Below, one piece after another: positions 60,626 to 64,000 of a DNA stretch of 64,000 nucleotides. A program made the position numbers and the translations under genes. The DNA comes from Trifolium pratense. Taxonomy: Eukaryota > Streptophyta > Magnoliopsida > Fabales > Fabaceae. How positions within the stretch are numbered: the stretch's first letter is position 1; every line of letters starts with the position of its first letter. The stretch spans positions 496,001 through 560,000 of the forward strand of contig NC_060060.1 of assembly GCF_020283565.1 (NCBI RefSeq). The letters are read 5' to 3'. The notes beneath the pieces are model-generated. The model made no database searches. It was not told the DNA's origin and saw nothing but the letters and a program-made list of their open reading frames with translations.

Positions 60626-63600
60626 GATATTACATATGAACGAAAGGTAGACAGACAGCAAAATAATTGTTTGTTACATGACAATTTTGTTTTGATTTTT
60701 AAACTTCTAGTTCCCAGAGGAAGGAGATCTAGTAATCTAGAGTTTGACTGCAAGGTAAGTAAAGTCTGACCAAGAATTATTTCCACCAGAAATCAAATTC
60801 GGAGAGCTCAGCTCATTAACCACTTGAGTCAAATGTCTTAATTTGTTACACGACATTTTAATTTGCATGCCTGTTTGGTTCAATACGATGGAGAGGGGGA
60901 AAAAATTTAATAGAGGGGAAGAGAGGAAAGAAGAGAGAAGATATTTTAATTAAATATTTGGTTCAAAAGAAGATAAGAAAAGATAAAATTTTAATAGTTC
61001 ACAAAACTCAAAAATCATGAAACTATGCGAAGACATCTCTCTTTCAAAGAGGCCATGGGGATTAGACATCTCCTAGAAGTAGGGTACTATGAAATGAAAA
61101 TGGATCAGAGATTATTAATAAAAACAAAAATAAAAAACAAAAACTTCACTTTTAGTTCAAAAGAAAAATGAAAACAAAAACACGTAAAAAAGGGTCATAG
61201 TAAAGAAAAATAATTTGATGTCAACAGAAAAAGAAAGGAAGAGAAAATTCTAAAGAAAAATAAAACTCCAACATAATAGAAAAAGAAAACCGAAGATTGT
61301 CTAAAGAAATATTTCAAAAAGATAATTTAAGATTATAACAAAAAAAAATTAATATAACAAGTTATTTTCAAACAATTTTCCCATCATTTCGAGTCCCTCC
61401 AATTTAAAAGAACAAAAAATTATTCCATGAAATGTTCGGATCCCTACTATCTCATAATGAGAATCTAGTTCTTTCTTAAAAAATTATACCAAACAAAATT
61501 GATTTAAACAAAGAGTCTTGCTAACGAATAAGAGCACTTTTAAAGTATTCTATTTAAAGAAATTATTATTTTAAAAAGTGAAACATTTCAATTTCGAAAT
61601 GATTGACTTTACATATTTTCATAAAAATACCCCGTAAGCACTCTTAGTATTTTCCTTAGAAAAAAAAAACTTCCAATGATAAAAGAGAACTAACGCCCAA
61701 AAAGAATAAAACATGGAGTTACATAAATATTTCTACACATATGATTCACGGAAAAATTATTAGAAAATGTGACTTAAAATTTCACTCGAATGTATCTCCA
61801 TAGCATTTCCCTTAAATTAATTGTCGCCTTCCTCTCCTCCAAAAACCCATCAACATACTTATGTGGATAATAATAGTACGTAGATGAGTTGGTTAAATAG
61901 GACTTTTCGTTATTAATATTGTGATGAAAATAAATTTCTAATGTCAAATCATAGGCAAGTTGATGATGGAAAATAATCTGAGAAAATAGGCACTGCACAT
62001 ATTAATTTGATAACGAAGCTGCGTTGTCTCTATTAGCAATTACTTTTTTTTACACGTCCAAAACATTGAATCTCGTTTAAACTTAAAAAGAAATGGAGGG
62101 AGTACCTATTTGATTAAAAGAACGAAAAATAAAGATATTACTTGTTTAGACTGACATCAATTCTAATATAAAAATTTAGTCAAAAAAATTAGAAGAGTCA
62201 TGAATTTTACTTTTTAAAAATATTATGAATCATCGTTAAATTTCTAATTTTGTAGCAATAACATAATTTACATTAATACAAAATTTGTGTTTTTGTACAT
62301 GCAGATCCTGAGAGGCTCAGGTTTGCAAGGGAGACAACATTTGTAAGAAGGCATATGAACATGTGGACTCAGTCACCCATTTCATTATGGATTGTAAGGG
62401 AAAATTTGTTTAATTACACATTAATTAAATGATGATTAACATAAACCCAGCAATTAGCTACAATCTTAATTCTCAAGTGGTTAATTAGTTATAGTTCTTA
62501 TTAGTGACATGTATATATTTTGCTTTGATCAGGTTAGCTTCTTTAGACAGTTCTTTGGATCTATTAGTAAAGTTGATTATTTGGCTCTACGGCATGGATT
62601 TATCATGGTAAGTTTCTTTCTTTACTAATAACTAAATTATTTTTAATATTGAAATGTTTTTGTTAAAATTTGGGTTAAGTCTTCCTCAAATAGTTATAGG
62701 TCGGACGTCAGAAATGGGGTTCAAATCCTGGTCCCTTCATTGTCATTTCGTTTATCTACCCAAAAAATCAAAATTGGTTTGAGTCTAACTCAATTTTTTA
62801 AAATCAGCATTTAACGTGACGATGTCTCTCACTTATAAACTCATTTTTAGGTCATAACTAATCTAACGTGAAACTCTTAACTCATCTCTCTCACGTTTAG
62901 GATTGAACGTCTAGAGTGTGACACAATGTTTTTAAAATCGGACCTAATTTGCCGGTTCGACCGTGAACTAGTCTTGTCACCAGTTAGGACTACCTTACAG
63001 AATCGTTAGTCCATTGAACCGGGGAAAAAACTGCCTGAACCGGTAAAAACCAGCCAAAACCGGAAAATTCAGAGAATTGGTAAACTAGCCGGTTCAGTTC
63101 TTTCTTTCTTCTTTTTTTTTTACCAAAACCTCATTTTATTTTATTTTTCCTTGAGACTTATTAATTTAAAAAGTTTAGATCCTTTTCCTTTCCTTATGCA
63201 TATGGTTCTTGCATAAAAACTTTAGATCCAAAAAACCACCACTTTCATCCAAATGACTAAAACATGGCTTCCACCAACAATGATTTGCTTATTTGGACAT
63301 TCAAAAATACCTTCTATTTTATGATCAATATTCTAACTTCTTCAACTGCCTTATGTTCTTCTGTCAACAACCACGCCTTAAGATTCTTAAGTTTTTTCCT
63401 TTGTATATTATAAGCAAGTCAAACAATAGATGAAGCATAAGTTTGAAGAAAAAAGAAGAAATGAAACACTAGGTTGATGAAGAATAGGATATGGGTGAAA
63501 TTGAGGAGAGTGCCGTTGTGCACTTGCTTTTTTCCATTCCATTGGCATATGACAATGTGTATTTATATTTAGGGTTAGTGTAATGGTCTTGGACCATATT

Positions 63601-64000
63601 GTTTTGAAATGAGGATTAGTGTAGATAGACATTTGTATTTTTTTTTATTGAAATGTGAGTTTGGTGTTGAGATGTGTATCTTTTATTTTATGTTTTATTT
63701 ATTTAATATCAGGTTCTATAACGGTTGAACCGGATAAACCGATTGAATCATGAACTAAATGTCACGCTGGTTCAATATTTGGTTCGGTTTTTAAAAGTGA
63801 AGGATAACTTCCACTTATAAACTTATTTGCGGGTTATATTTCATTTCATCAGACCTTTAACAATTTTTCTTAAAATACAATTAATTTGTTAGACAACTAT
63901 ATTGGCTTTACCACAAAAATATAAGTAAGCATTAATCATTGAAAGTGTCTTCATGAGTCATCTGATATTTGAATTTCTACATTGGTTTTGACACGTTTTT
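56613..64000 (+). CDS. MLO: MLO-like seven-transmembrane protein (clade V), second tandem copy, 3' end outside window
   Basis: Seven exons lie in the window: 56613-56741, 57086-57143, 57234-57466, 58163-58279, 58405-58456, 62305-62393 and 62533-62607. They join in frame to 251 residues without a stop. The sequence follows the first copy closely ([75 protein letters not shown]). Exon 4 keeps the full 117 nt that the first copy lacks. Exon 3 is 6 nt shorter and exon 5 is 9 nt shorter, both in frame. In the region [11 protein letters not shown], Asp-to-Glu and Gly-to-Val changes affect a motif that is [11 protein letters not shown] in the first copy. By alignment with the first copy, exon 8 should begin less than about 100 bp past the right edge. 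This is probably the working member of the pair, if its unseen half is intact. Confidence 0.9.
57838..58130 (-). mobile_element. TRIM-like insertion (minus orientation) in intron 3 of the second MLO
   Basis: It contains 'ctcaaccctataaaatcagc' and 'ctcacatctgatgtcagact tcttaaca', the reverse complement of the LTR type at 44586. Then come 'cactcctcacgctcaacac' (reverse of a purine tract), 'actctgatattatctta' (reverse of a primer site) and a second, partial 'ttcaacccaataaaactgac'. The first MLO lacks it at this place. Confidence 0.6.
58919..60525. repeat. Left copy of a 1.7-kb tandem duplication in intron 5 of the second MLO
   Basis: It begins with a short (AT)n and 'tcaagatattacatatgatcgaaaggtagac', runs through 'ggatggagagggggaaaaa' and 'tcaaagaggccatgggaatt', and ends around 'ttatgtggataataatag'. 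The right copy is offset by 1681 bp. A 236-bp Stowaway MITE (59931-60166) is unique to this copy. Confidence 0.85.
59931..60166. mobile_element. Stowaway MITE inserted in the left repeat copy
   Basis: It starts CTCCCTCCATTTTAAATTAC and ends ATTACGGAG, flanked by TA (59929-59930 and 60167-60168). The right repeat copy has the undisturbed 'aaagaaatTAttatttt' at about 61556-61572. This gives an exact filled/empty pair and defines the TA target site. Confidence 0.88.
60564..61915. repeat. Right copy of the intron 5 tandem duplication, with (TA)n
   Basis: A long (TA)n tract (about 60564-60621) precedes 'tcaagatattacatatgaacg'. Homology to the left copy then continues to about 'ttatgtggataataatagtacgtag' (61859). 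The first MLO has a single, shorter counterpart of part of the unit at about 45960-46140, so the duplication arose in the second copy. Confidence 0.83.
62939..63796. mobile_element. Non-autonomous element with 'ttttaaaa(c)cggacc' inverted ends, in intron 7 of the second MLO
   Basis: The left end TTTTTAAAATCGGACC pairs with the right end GGTTCGGTTTTTAAAA. Multiple 'aaccgg/ccggtt' motifs lie near both ends and an AT-rich interior between them. It is about 858 bp without a recognisable protein. It interrupts the TRIM-like block that is continuous in the first MLO intron 7. Confidence 0.72.

Overview
This window is nuclear DNA from a flowering plant. Its long AT-rich introns have GT-AG borders, and its small retroelements (TRIM, tRNA-type SINE, Stowaway and other MITEs) resemble those of papilionoid legumes such as Medicago or Trifolium. 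The genus is an inference; no marker settles it. Five complete protein-coding loci and one gene cut by the right edge can be reconstructed exon by exon.

Left third (about 0.7-25 kb): three nuclear transcription and chromatin genes. They are a GTE1/GTE6-type bromodomain-NET protein (692-5838, +), the TFIIF beta/RAP30 subunit (8208-12101, +) and a POWERDRESS-like SANT-domain co-repressor (24919-14612, -). From memory, the Arabidopsis homologues GTE6, TFIIF-beta and PWR lie together at At3g52280, At3g52270 and At3g52250, so this looks like an ancient conserved block. Its introns hold a Ty1/copia gag remnant, a solo LTR with perfect target-site duplications, and several MITEs. A degenerate tandem array fills the gap between the TFIIF-beta and PWR 3' ends.

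Middle (25-43.7 kb): mostly AT-rich intergenic DNA with decayed mobile elements: Stowaway MITE, hAT transposase remnant, MULE-like MITE, LINE pieces, SINE and a Cassandra-like 5S segment. One gene stands in it, a TET5/TET6-type tetraspanin (32663-34923, +).

Right third (42-64 kb): a tandem duplication of a clade V MLO gene, the class that includes powdery-mildew susceptibility genes. The first copy (43776-51355) has 15 exons. It is open throughout except for a single-base loss in exon 4, which creates an early stop. The second copy (56613 to beyond 64000) is intact through its first seven exons, and the rest lies outside the window. The two copies have different insertions (TRIMs, SINE, Stowaway, MITE, internal tandem duplication). 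Empty-site/filled-site comparisons therefore give the relative order of events.

No tRNA gene, rRNA gene, CRISPR array or prokaryotic feature was seen. I found no wholly new gene system. The most interesting observations are the MLO pair, with one copy broken, and the conserved three-gene chromatin block.
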